From positions 14,384 through 28,952 of the forward strand of contig NWUY0300031438.1 in the NCBI GenBank assembly GCA_004151065.3: a stretch of DNA of 14,569 nt. Reading direction: 5' to 3'. Positions within the stretch are counted from its first letter, which is position 1. Every line of letters starts with the position of its first letter. The notes beneath the pieces were generated by a model. That model had not been told where the DNA came from. It searched no databases and worked only from the letters and a program-made list of their open reading frames with translations. Shown one piece after another: positions 8,826 through 14,569 of this stretch. This DNA is from Larix sibirica (Eukaryota > Streptophyta > Pinopsida > Pinales > Pinaceae). A program made the translations under genes and the position numbers.

Positions 8826-8956
8826 GAAATCCCTAGTGGAGGGATGGAAAAAGGCTTGTAATGGCCAGTTTTTTCCTTTCTTCAAGTTTTGAATATTCCT
8901 TATAGATGTATTTTGTTGTTAGGTAAATTTTGTAGGATATATCACAGGAAGAAAGA

Positions 8957-9109
8957 ATGGTCTTTTGTAGCAGATGTGGAGTATCAAGATGCATTGAAAT
9001 CCCTGATTGTGATCATTGTAAAAAAGTACTACACTGTCATTTCTATTTGAAGCCATCATATGTAATTCAAGGATGTTCGATCAGGCCACATCCTCTCTTT
9101 TTTATATAA
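8957..9109 (+). other. Small Cys-rich ORF near the LINE 3' end
   Basis: ATG at 8957, 50 codons, stop TAA at 9107. It has seven Cys (residues 4, 7, 12, 18, 21, 27, 40) including two CxxC pairs (CSRC, CDHC), so it resembles a zinc-binding module by spacing, but I do not recognise a family. It lies just before the LINE poly(A). It could be the C-terminal end of ORF2, a captured exon piece, or chance. Confidence 0.2.
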
Positions 9110-9138
9110 ATACAAGCAATGGTTTCTATTAAAAAAAA
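9098..9138 (+). terminator. LINE 3' end and poly(A) tail
   Basis: A T-rich block with tttatataaatacaa leads to tttctatt and then eight A residues (9131-9138). The right target-site copy begins at 9139. This is the ordinary 3' end of a LINE integrated by target-primed reverse transcription. The short tail fits age and shrinkage. Confidence 0.7.
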
Positions 9139-9154
9139 GAAATGAACGAACGCA
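9139..9154 (+). repeat. LINE target-site duplication, right copy
   Basis: gaaatgaacgaacgca directly follows the poly(A) and matches 3885-3900 at 12 of 16 positions. Immediately after it the CACTA array resumes. Confidence 0.65.
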
Positions 9155-9433
9155 TCGATGTTTTCTGTTAAATTAAACGCACCAGTGCTTTCACAACGTA
9201 ATATATGCATTGGTATGTCAGCATTAAAATTTACGCAGCAGTGCATTGATAATTAATGCAAGCACTGGTGGGAGTATATACAATGCACCGGTGTTGTTGC
9301 AATATTATTTTAGCACTCGTGAGCATGCTTTAAAATATATGCACCGATGTGTTTACTTTAAAAATCCGCACTTGTGCGTTTGGTTTATAAAAAACGCACC
9401 GGTGCGCATGATATAATTAAAATGCATTGTTTC
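9152..9433. repeat. 27-bp-period palindrome array, copy 1 right half
   Basis: Motifs start at 9152, 9179, 9207, 9235, 9262, 9285, 9313, 9341, 9368, 9396 and 9424, with spacings of 27, 28, 28, 27, 23, 28, 28, 27, 28 and 28 bp. Best copies are GCACCAGTGC (9179-9188), GCACCGGTGT (9285-9294) and the perfect palindrome GCACCGGTGC (9396-9405). The spacers are AT-rich. Confidence 0.75.
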
Positions 9434-9597
9434 AAAAAACATCTGCCACAACGTCCGAACGACCATATTTTTTAGTTATAGTGAATATCCATTATAATTT
9501 CCACAAAAACCTCTGATACTAAAACTTGAGGTTGTAGTGGAGGTTTTTTTGACAATTTTTTCCAATCTTGTAACACTAAAAACCTCCACTATAACCT

Positions 9598-9599
9598 NN
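9598..9599. other. Two ambiguous bases (NN)
   Basis: An assembly ambiguity falls exactly at the broken terminus of copy 1 and the start of the spacer to copy 2. Sequence may be missing here, including the lost CACTA terminus. Confidence 0.95.
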
Positions 9600-9675
9600 A
9601 ATTTTTTTGGATGTGTAAAAATTTAAGTTAAAATAAAAATTTACATCTCAAGAAATTTGATCCCTATCCGTTCTT

Positions 9676-9704
9676 CATAGATCTAGGTTTAACATGGATC
9701 TATG
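9676..9704. repeat. 8-bp inverted repeat in the spacer between CACTA copies
   Basis: CATAGATC (9676-9683) and GATCTATG (9697-9704) form a perfect stem with a 13-nt loop. It lies in the 110-bp spacer (9600-9709), which I cannot align to copy 1. Confidence 0.45.
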
Positions 9705-9917
9705 TTGGTGATTAATTCAAATGCGTAAAATATGAATGATTTACTTGGTTACACTGGACATATGTGTAATAAACTCAATATCCAAAGACAATAAAAAAAA
9801 ATATTATTATAAAAAAATATTTGATTCTCAATGAGTAATTGAAAATTTGTAAAAACAAAAAAAACAAAAACTATATTTGCATATCTACATTAATCAACGC
9901 CTTTTATTTGTTTCCAT

Positions 9918-10641
9918 GAATCAATGCCTACTCAAATTTTAGTCATCAATGCTCAATGACATAATAAATGCACCAATGCTCTGTAAATAGCAGATGAACC
10001 TATGTTGTTTTTGCAATATAAGCACACGTGATTTTATTCCAAACTATACGTACCAATGTTGTTTTTGCAATATAAGCACCAGTGCTTTTATTCCAAACTA
10101 TACCCACCGTGCTTATTTGTATAATATATGCACCAATGCGTATTGGTAGCGTATACACACTGATTATATTTTAATACAAAAATATAACAGATACAATGTC
10201 CGCACCGATGCATTTAAATTTAAAAAACGCACTGGTGCATTTAAATATAAAAATGCACCAGTGCATATAAATAATATATGAGGCATTGGTGCGGTTGTGA
10301 ATGAAAACCGCACATATGTTGGTACAATATAATATAAACACATGTATGTTGGATTAAAATATACGCAATGGTGTTTTTTATATGATGGAATGCACTAGTG
10401 CATACCATCAAACTAAACACACTAGTGTTGTCACAATATAATATATGCATCGGTATGTCAGCATTAAAGTTTATGCAACGGTGCAGTGACAATGAATATA
10501 GGCACTGGTACACGTATATACAACCGGTTTTGTTACAATATTAATTAGCACTAGTTAGTTTGCTTTAAAATATATGCACTTGTGCGTTTAGTTTATAAAA
10601 AATGCACCGGTGCGCATGATATAATTAAAAAGCATCAGTTA
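9918..10641. repeat. 27-bp-period palindrome array, copy 2
   Basis: Motifs start at 9918, 9943, 9970, 10022, 10050, 10076, 10130, 10202, 10229, 10255, 10283, 10310, 10365, 10392, 10419, 10447, 10475, 10502, 10521, 10548, 10576, 10604 and 10632. Most steps are 25-28 bp or twice that; exceptions are 72 bp after 10130 and 19 bp after 10502. Best forms are GCACCGGTGC (10604-10613), GCACCAGTGC (10076, 10255), GCACTGGTGC (10229), GCACTAGTGC (10392) and GCATTGGTGC (10283). Variation concentrates in the central CCGG and is mostly transitions, as expected if a methylated CpG/CHG site is decaying. Confidence 0.8.
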
Positions 10642-10704
10642 AAAAACATCCACCCACCCAATTTTTTTCGTTGTAGTGAATATCCGTTATAATGTCCACA
10701 AACA

Positions 10705-10805
10705 CCTCCGCAACCAAAAATGAAGGTTGTAGTGGAGGCATTTGACAATTTTTGTCAATCTTGTAACACTAAAAACCTCCGCTACAAGGTGTTTCCCTTG
10801 TAGTG
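10705..10805 (-). repeat. CACTA terminus with nested inverted repeats
   Basis: The terminus CACTACAAGGG is at 10805-10795 (minus strand). Inside, GGTTGTAGTGGAGG (10725-10738) can pair either with the CCTCCGCAACC-type arm at 10705-10715 or with CCTCCGCTACAAGG at 10776-10789 (12 of 14). Between them TTGACAA (10742-10748) and TTGTCAA (10752-10758) form a perfect 7-bp stem with a 3-nt loop. Copy 1 keeps the same arms at about 9510-9597 in diverged form. Confidence 0.7.
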
Positions 10806-11249
10806 TCGAAAGTTTGGAACCTAGAAAATCGTACAAAATTGCTAAGAAGATGGAGAACCATTGTAACTCGATGAAACATGTGGGTAGCCACTAGTATCCA
10901 CCTGGATCAGTTATTTTATTAAAATATAGATTTTTATTTTCTTTGAGTTAATTTTTGTAAAAGTGTATGCAATTTTAAGTTATAACATAACATTGTTTTA
11001 AAACCTATTTCACTTAAATTATACAAGTGAATCATTCATAAAGTAACTTTATTGTTTTTTTAGAGTTTTTTTTTACATGCAACTTTGAATTATAAAATAA
11101 TTTTATTGTGAAAAGGATTCTCATTTATTTTATAAAAGTGGCTCACTTACTTTATAAAAGTGGCTCACTTACCATATAAAAGTAACTTATTTATAAAATT
11201 AGGCTTATAGGGAAAATTAGAGAAGGGAATGAAATTTATATTTCTCAAC
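10806..11249. other. AT-rich flank of the CACTA element, no gene
   Basis: A-, T-rich DNA with runs of T and no sustained reading frame. It lies between the CACTA terminus and the second retroposed insertion. It could hold decayed 5' LTR or leader sequence of the downstream copia element, but I see no primer-binding site or LTR pair to support that. Confidence 0.5.
11129..11172 (+). repeat. Tandem 2 x 22-bp repeat
   Basis: The unit is tttataaaagtggctcactt plus ac, exact at 11129-11150 and 11151-11172. A partial third unit follows (catataaaagtaactta, 11172-11189). Confidence 0.85.
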
Positions 11250-11266
11250 AATCTTCTTGTGTGCCC
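11250..11266 (+). repeat. Target-site duplication of the second retroposon, left copy
   Basis: aatcttcttgtgtgccc is repeated exactly at 12758-12774, where it directly follows a run of A. The first two A of the right copy could belong to the tail, so the duplication is 15-17 bp. Confidence 0.9.
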
Positions 11267-11268
11267 CC

Positions 11269-11475
11269 TCGGATGCTGGTGTCAATGCAGTTCAAACCAC
11301 AGATGGCAGCATGGATTTCCCACCTGGCAGTTGCACACAACACTCGTCCTCACCTCGGCAGACTGGCATGCACTCGAGCGAGGTAGTTAATAAGGATGAT
11401 GACGGGATGGTTGGCAATGAGGCTGTAGTTAATACGCATGTGCTGAACTCGGTTGTCTACATCCCTTTGCATTAA
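11269..11475 (+). pseudogene. N-terminal part of the retroposon's reading frame
   Basis: The frame is open from the insertion's first codons to TAA at 11473, about 68 codons, rich in Ser, Thr, Val and Asp (TTDGSMDFPPGSCTQHSSSP, NKDDDGMVGNEAVVNTHVL). It has no start of its own, so the protein was truncated at its N-terminus by incomplete reverse transcription. The middle (11476-11735) is broken by stops in all frames I read. No family recognised. Confidence 0.4.
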
Positions 11476-11738
11476 CGAGAGCATCCAGTTCATGATGTTC
11501 CTGCGTGTGGCGCCTCAGTGCTCTCTCCCCAAGTCCCTTGACATGAAGGATAGGCATATCACCACCCTCATTTGCAATCTTACGCAGGTTTTCGCAGTAG
11601 ACTGCTCTGCTTGGATTTTCATAACCTGTGAGCTTGTTTTCTACACCATGAATCATTGTTTTCTATACCATGAATCGTCCATGAGGTACCTCCAGGAGAG
11701 GAGCAGGTCATGGCGTTGGTCGGAATGTAGCCCCCTTA

Positions 11739-12500
11739 GACAAGGATAAGATGGTCATTAGTGGCTACGAAGGCAAGGTCTCAACTCCAGTTTGAATGTT
11801 AATTGATGACTGGGAATCCAGCAGGGTAGTAGATATACTTGCCTCTAGTAACCAAGGGAACCAAATTAACTAATACTAGTTGATCAAGAATATGATGGGG
11901 ACCCTGGTAGAGGAAATGATGACAAATTGAAACATTGCCAAGACCTCCATTCTGGATATCAGGGCCTACCTTGTTCATTTGGACAAAAAGCTAGCAACTT
12001 TGAACATCGGATTAGCTAGTGGAAAATACTCCTTTGAAAACAGTGCAATTCTTCACAGAGGCTCTAGTTAAGACGATCTCAGCAAAAGCAATGAAGGTCC
12101 AGATGGCGCAGATGTCACTCGGCCTGGGGTGGTCGCCTCTACTTCGGGATCTACTTCAAAAGGCCCGCAAGTTGCAACTGCAGAGGTCTCTGTCGTCGTC
12201 ATGGGTACCCCTTCTGGGTCGGTCTCTCATGCCTCGGGTGCCTTTCTAGGGGTCCCTCCCCTTGAAGCCTCCTTTCCTACTCCGACTACCATTGATTCTC
12301 TGCACTATAAACGGGTTCGAAAAATTAAAGGGGACGCTTCTCCCCGACGCAAAACAGAACCACTGACGCCCAAGATCCCTCCCCAGAGCTGGGATGAGGA
12401 TTTCTTTGGAAGTTGTCCCATCATCAAAGATAAGCCAAGCCCCCGGAATGAAGAATCAAACACTCAGGCTTGCTCTGGCAGTCCCCAACTCTTACTATGA
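11739..12500 (+). pseudogene. C-terminal part of the retroposon's reading frame, Ser/Pro-rich
   Basis: One frame reads as protein from 11739 to the stop at 12498, with stops at about 11796, 11868, 11874, 11931 and 12069. The first part is helical and charged (DDWESSRVVDILASSNQ, NMMGTLVEEMMTN, YLVHLDKKLATLNIGLASG), suggesting a short coiled coil. From 12129 on it is open for 123 codons and low-complexity Ser/Thr/Pro-rich (VASTSGSTSKGPQVATAEVS). It then has a basic patch (YKRVRKIKGDASPRRKT) and a compact end (WDEDFFGSCPIIKDKPSP). The basic patch and disorder would suit a nucleic-acid-binding or ORF1-like protein; this is inference and I do not recognise the family. Confidence 0.45.
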
Positions 12501-12757
12501 CGGCCAACGTTTCTAGTTTTTTTGGTTTTATAGTCTGCTTTTATGTACTAGTTTGTTCTTTGGGCTGCTTTGTAAAGACTCTTTCCGAACCTGGTCCTCT
12601 CGGACAGGTATTTTTTGCTCTATTGTTAATCTTCCTAGCATTTTTGAGCGTCTGGGATGGTAGTTTCATCACCCTAGACCGCCTAAGCTAGCTAGTCGAT
12701 ATGTAATTTTTTGAACCCCTTCTTTAAATATATAGTTGCAGTTTTACAAAAAAAAAA
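12501..12757 (+). other. 3'-untranslated-like end of the second retroposon
   Basis: T-rich sequence between the stop at 12498 and the poly(A). A 73-codon ORF overlaps it (hydrophobic, FFGFIVCFYVLVCSLGCF) and is probably chance from T-rich DNA, though a membrane peptide cannot be excluded. The final 40 bases (tttaaatatatag...gttttac) resemble in style the end of the first LINE. Confidence 0.45.
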
Positions 12758-12774
12758 AATCTTCTTGTGTGCCC
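12758..12774 (+). repeat. Target-site duplication of the second retroposon, right copy
   Basis: Exact repeat of 11250-11266, joined to the poly(A) run. Confidence 0.9.
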
Positions 12775-12945
12775 ATTACCATGTGGCCCAACCTCTACTT
12801 GTCACATGGAACCTTGGTTACATTTTATGCCTTTCTTCAAAAGAGCATAACATTGACATTCAAAGTTTACTACCTTTTATTTTAGAGCTTTCCATGTGGA
12901 GACTCAATTTATGTTTTTGAAGCCATATTATTTGCATATTGTAAT

Positions 12946-13675
12946 ATGGATAATCCAAGTGATCTATTTCGTACTAGTTCTAACTGATTCTTGTGGAAAT
13001 CATCTATGGAGGATTTACTACAAAGTAGGGGACTTTATCGGGTTACCTTGGGAACACAAAGTACCCCTCTTAATGTATTAAATAAATCCAAATTGGATAG
13101 TAGAAATGTTGAAGCATGTGGATTAATTAAAATGTCCATCACTAGTGATATTTAGTTTCACCTTCAAGGAATTGAGACCGTAGATGCAACATAACAAAAT
13201 ATGGAAAATCATGTAATCACAATGAGATTTGAGTCCACTAGCTTGAAAACCAATTGATTGCTTTAAATCCTAGTGATTTCTCTTTTATTTTTATTTTTAT
13301 TTTTTTATTTAAGTTCAAAACACTTAGACTTTTACTTGCAAAATGTAAGTTAATCAAGACATATGACCAACTTATTTATGATATTCTTGTTAAGCTTGCT
13401 ACTAACTATTTTATTTCGGTATCTAATATTCACTCCACTTAAGAAGCTTTTATTGGTCAGGGGACTACTTACAAAATGCCCTCTTTTGAAGATTTTTGTA
13501 ATTCTTTGATTAGAGATCAAAATAAGCTATTACATCTTGGAGTAATTAGCAATATAGGTACATATAATAAATTCTTAGTGGCACAACATAAGTATAAATC
13601 CAAGCATATAAGAAGCAACATCCTTGTAACAAAAAAAAAGGTCACAAACCCTATCGACTAACTCCTACTCCCAAT
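12946..13675 (+). pseudogene. Copia gag (UBN2-type) pseudogene
   Basis: Gag is the capsid protein that encloses element RNA. An ATG at 12946 starts MDNPSDLFRTSSN, typical of copia gag N-termini. A shifted frame gives GNHLWRIYYKVGDF, and another gives NVEACGLIKMSI and FHLQGIETVDAT (to about 13190). From 13254 the frame continues as ALNPSDFSFI, FKTLRLLLAKCKL, YDILVKLATNYF, TYKMPSFEDFCNSLI and KLLHLGVISNIGTYNKFLVAQ, which follow the gag polyprotein pattern of plant copia elements. A TAA at 13439 and several frameshifts break it. The stretch between the 'KVGDF' and 'NVEAC' pieces is too short, indicating a deletion near 13050-13085. Confidence 0.75.
13283..13311 (+). repeat. (TTTTTA)n microsatellite inside gag
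   Basis: Repeats of ttttta expand the gag frame between NPSDFSFI and FKTLR, encoding a Phe/Ile run in place of the family's usual residues. It arose by slippage after the element stopped working. Confidence 0.7.
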
Positions 13676-13693
13676 GGTGATAAATGAACTAAA

Positions 13694-13885
13694 TTGAAAG
13701 GCAAGAAGTCTGAGAGACATTGCAATTTTTGTGGGAAAGATGGTCATTTAGAGTCTAACTATTTTAAGAAGATGGAAGCCTTAGAAGTAACAATGAAGAA
13801 GCACTATAACAATATTGATTATTTTTTTCTAACTCTTATTCTCTTAGACATGCACTTTATGCTTGTGGTTTTTCCTTCAATGTAA
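13694..13885 (+). pseudogene. Copia gag zinc knuckle with the last ligand lost
   Basis: KSERHCNFCGKDGHLESNYF at about 13706-13765 is the CCHC knuckle (C-x2-C-x4-H-x4-C) that binds element RNA. Cys codons are at 13721 and 13730 and His at 13745, but the fourth ligand at 13760-13762 is TAT (Tyr) in place of TGT (Cys). 'KKMEALEVTMKKH' follows, as in related copia polyproteins. The frame then shifts to the protease frame. Confidence 0.8.
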
Positions 13886-13902
13886 CATCTACTTCTTCTT
13901 CT

Positions 13903-14230
13903 AATGAGTGGTTTATTGGTTCTTGAGCATCTTATCATGTGGTTAAGGATAGAGCTATATTTTATGCTCTTAATGAATGTAACACCAAGCAAATATTAGT
14001 TGTGATGATAGGTCTCTTAGTGTTGCAGGTTTTGAAATAGTTCAACTATTTATTGGTCATTTTAATGATGTATTATGTGTCCCAAGTATTTACTGTAATC
14101 TTCTATTAGTGTATCAACTCACTCATTTAAGTGAAGGTAAAACATTAAAATTTTCACCTCGCCAAATTATAACAAAGGATTTAAAAGATCCTAAGCATGT
14201 CCATGCAACTATAATTGTTGATTATCTTAC
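13903..14230 (+). pseudogene. Copia protease remnant
   Basis: The aspartic protease cuts the polyprotein. NEWFIGS, a stop, then ASYHVVKDRAIFYALNE (13903-13974) aligns with the family's active-site segment 'WFIDSGAS'. Asp has become Gly (13918-13920) and the Gly codon has become TGA (13924-13926), so activity is lost. After a frameshift near 14010 the text continues as LSVAGFEIVQLFIGHFNDVL, CVPSIYCNLLLVYQLTHLSE and KDLKDPKHVHATI, the normal protease-to-integrase stretch. Confidence 0.75.
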
Positions 14231-14569
14231 CAAGTTGTACATATTTGACAACTTTGGGTCATCATCTCTTCCATAAGTTTTTACTATCCATAGAAATGAC
14301 TTGAGTAAACTTTGGCACAAGCGGTTGGGTAATCTAAATTATTGCTCATTGCAACAACTATGTAATTAGAATACGGTGAATGATATCCCTCTTGTTTCTT
14401 ACATAAATGGAGTTTGTTTTGGTATTATTCTCAATAAACATCATCGAGACAATTTTGATAAATGTGCCTCTTGGCACCCATCAACTCCCTTGTAGCTTGC
14501 TTATAATGATTTATGTGGTCAACTTCCATCTATTTCTTTCTTTGGGTTCAAGTACTTCTTAAATTTCAT
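14231..14569 (+). pseudogene. Copia GAG-pre-integrase and start of integrase
   Basis: SKLWHKRLGNLNYCSLQQLC (14304-14363) matches the GAG-pre-integrase zinc-binding region 'LWH.R.GHLN'; the His of GHLN is Asn here (14331-14333). NGVCFGIILNKHHRDNF follows with only one of the two Cys of the usual CxxC. 'NDLCGQLPSISFFGFKYF' near 14515-14565 is the beginning of the integrase core; the Asp at 14518-14520 corresponds to the first residue of the DDE triad. Several stops interrupt it. The domain continues outside the window. Confidence 0.75.

Larger units (their letters stand above)
3901..9138 (+). mobile_element. LINE (L1-like non-LTR retrotransposon), decayed and composite
   Basis: The element is 5.2 kb, bounded by a degenerate 16-bp target-site duplication, with ORF1 (DUF4283 and CCHC knuckle), the start of an ORF2 endonuclease and a poly(A) tail at 9131-9138. 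LINEs of this kind copy themselves by target-primed reverse transcription, using ORF2 endonuclease and reverse transcriptase with ORF1 as an RNA-binding partner. Here ORF2 breaks off near 5620. I recognise no reverse transcriptase in the frames I read, and about 5630-8880 is unrelated patchwork. The left edge could be off by several bases. Both ends are supported by comparison with the uninterrupted homologous sequence at 10365-10440. Confidence 0.8.
9139..9597 (+). mobile_element. CACTA transposon end, copy 1, right part (terminus missing)
   Basis: This aligns with 10387-10790 of copy 2. Shared landmarks are 'atatatgcat(t/c)ggtatgtcagcattaaa', 'gctttaaaatatatgcac', 'gcaccggtgcgcatgatata', 'tagtgaatatcc', 'ggttgtagtggagg' and 'tcttgtaacactaaaaacct'. 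By-eye identity in the last 110 bp is roughly 80-85%. Copy 1 stops at 'cctccactataacct', about 17 bp short of where CACTA should appear, right beside the NN. It is noncoding. Confidence 0.75.
9710..10805 (+). mobile_element. CACTA transposon end, copy 2, uninterrupted, with intact terminus
   Basis: Read on the minus strand, the element starts at 10805 with CACTACAAGGGAAACACC, the classic terminal sequence of CACTA (En/Spm) DNA transposons; the next three bases, tcg (10806-10808), are the expected place for a 3-bp target duplication. Inward come 100 bp of nested inverted repeats, then the 27-bp-period palindrome array (9918-10641), then a copy of the 138-bp AT-rich unit. No transposase gene is recognised and the opposite terminus was not found in the window, so the element may be larger than the window or a truncated remnant. 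Minus-strand ORF 10241-10513 is a repeat shadow. Confidence 0.8.
11267..12759 (+). mobile_element. Second retroposed insertion (LINE-type integration), 1.5 kb
   Basis: The stretch is flanked by an exact 15-17 bp duplication and ends in 12 A (12748-12759), the signature of a transcript inserted by LINE machinery. It is visibly richer in G+C than its surroundings. It contains a broken protein-coding frame followed by about 250 bp of 3'-untranslated-like DNA ending tttaaatatatagttgcag. No reverse transcriptase or endonuclease is recognised. It may be a 5'-truncated LINE, a non-autonomous LINE keeping an ORF1-like gene, or a processed pseudogene of a cellular mRNA. The exact duplication suggests it is younger than the 3901-9138 LINE. 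Confidence 0.85.
12775..14569 (+). mobile_element. Decayed Ty1/copia LTR retrotransposon, internal region, cut by the window end
   Basis: Gag, zinc knuckle, protease, GAG-pre-integrase and the start of integrase occur in that order on the plus strand, the Ty1/copia order (integrase before reverse transcriptase). Every domain has stops or frameshifts, so the copy is dead. Reverse transcriptase, RNase H and the 3' LTR would lie beyond the window. No 5' LTR or tRNA primer site is seen in the 170 bp before gag; the 5' part is lost or lies left of the second retroposon. Confidence 0.85.

Noticed and set aside
10241-10513. 90-codon minus-strand ORF
   Set aside because: It lies wholly in the palindrome array; its His/Ile/Tyr-rich repeats simply translate the 27-bp repeat.
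9918-10641. CRISPR-like array
   Set aside because: The spacing is regular, but repeats are only 10 bp and palindromic, spacers are AT-rich and related between copies, and the context is a plant CACTA transposon.
12470-12691. Hydrophobic 73-codon ORF
   Set aside because: It overlaps the end of a better-supported frame and runs through T-rich 3'-UTR-like DNA, where Phe/Leu/Val-rich ORFs arise by chance.
12775-12945. 5' LTR and primer site of the copia element
   Set aside because: No TGGTATCAGAGC-like primer site and no repeat partner in the window; the gap is also too short for a normal LTR.

Overview
This window looks like intergenic DNA from a large, repeat-rich seed-plant nuclear genome. 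A gymnosperm is my best guess, from the style of the LINE DUF4283 protein; this is inference. No intact host gene is visible. Nearly everything identifiable is a decayed transposable element nested in, or next to, another. The DNA is AT-rich, and there is a 2-base assembly ambiguity at 9598-9599.

Layout. (1) 1-3150: degraded DNA with a short perfect hairpin at the left edge, a coding-like scrap on the minus strand (about 385-767), and a long unrecognised plus-strand coding relic (about 1144-2680). The relic's stops fall mostly where C-to-T change of Gln or Arg codons would put them. (2) 3155-10805: a CACTA-type DNA transposon end, present as two diverged head-to-tail copies of about 1.1 kb. 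Each copy carries a regular array, with a period near 27 bp, of a 10-bp palindrome (best form GCACCGGTGC). Copy 2 ends in a clean CACTA terminus at 10805; copy 1 lacks its last ~17 bp next to the NN. (3) 3901-9138: a LINE inserted into copy 1, with a poly(A) tail and a degenerate 16-bp target-site duplication; copy 2 preserves the matching empty site. Its ORF1 (DUF4283 plus CCHC knuckle) is recognisable and ORF2 survives only as the start of the endonuclease. The interior (about 5630-8880) is a patchwork: two local duplications, two tRNA-like pol III box pairs (SINE heads), a G-box-rich stretch, and a few unrecognised ORFs. (4) 10806-11266: AT-rich DNA with a 22-bp tandem repeat. (5) 11267-12759: a second retroposed insertion, richer in G+C, with a 12-A tail and an exact 17-bp target-site duplication, carrying a broken Ser/Pro-rich reading frame. 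(6) 12775-14569: a decayed Ty1/copia internal region (gag, zinc knuckle, protease, GAG-pre-integrase, start of integrase) running off the right edge.

The elements form a relative history rather than a pathway: the CACTA terminal region was duplicated, the LINE then entered one copy, and point decay followed. The most unusual structure is the palindrome array, a candidate binding platform for the element's transposase.
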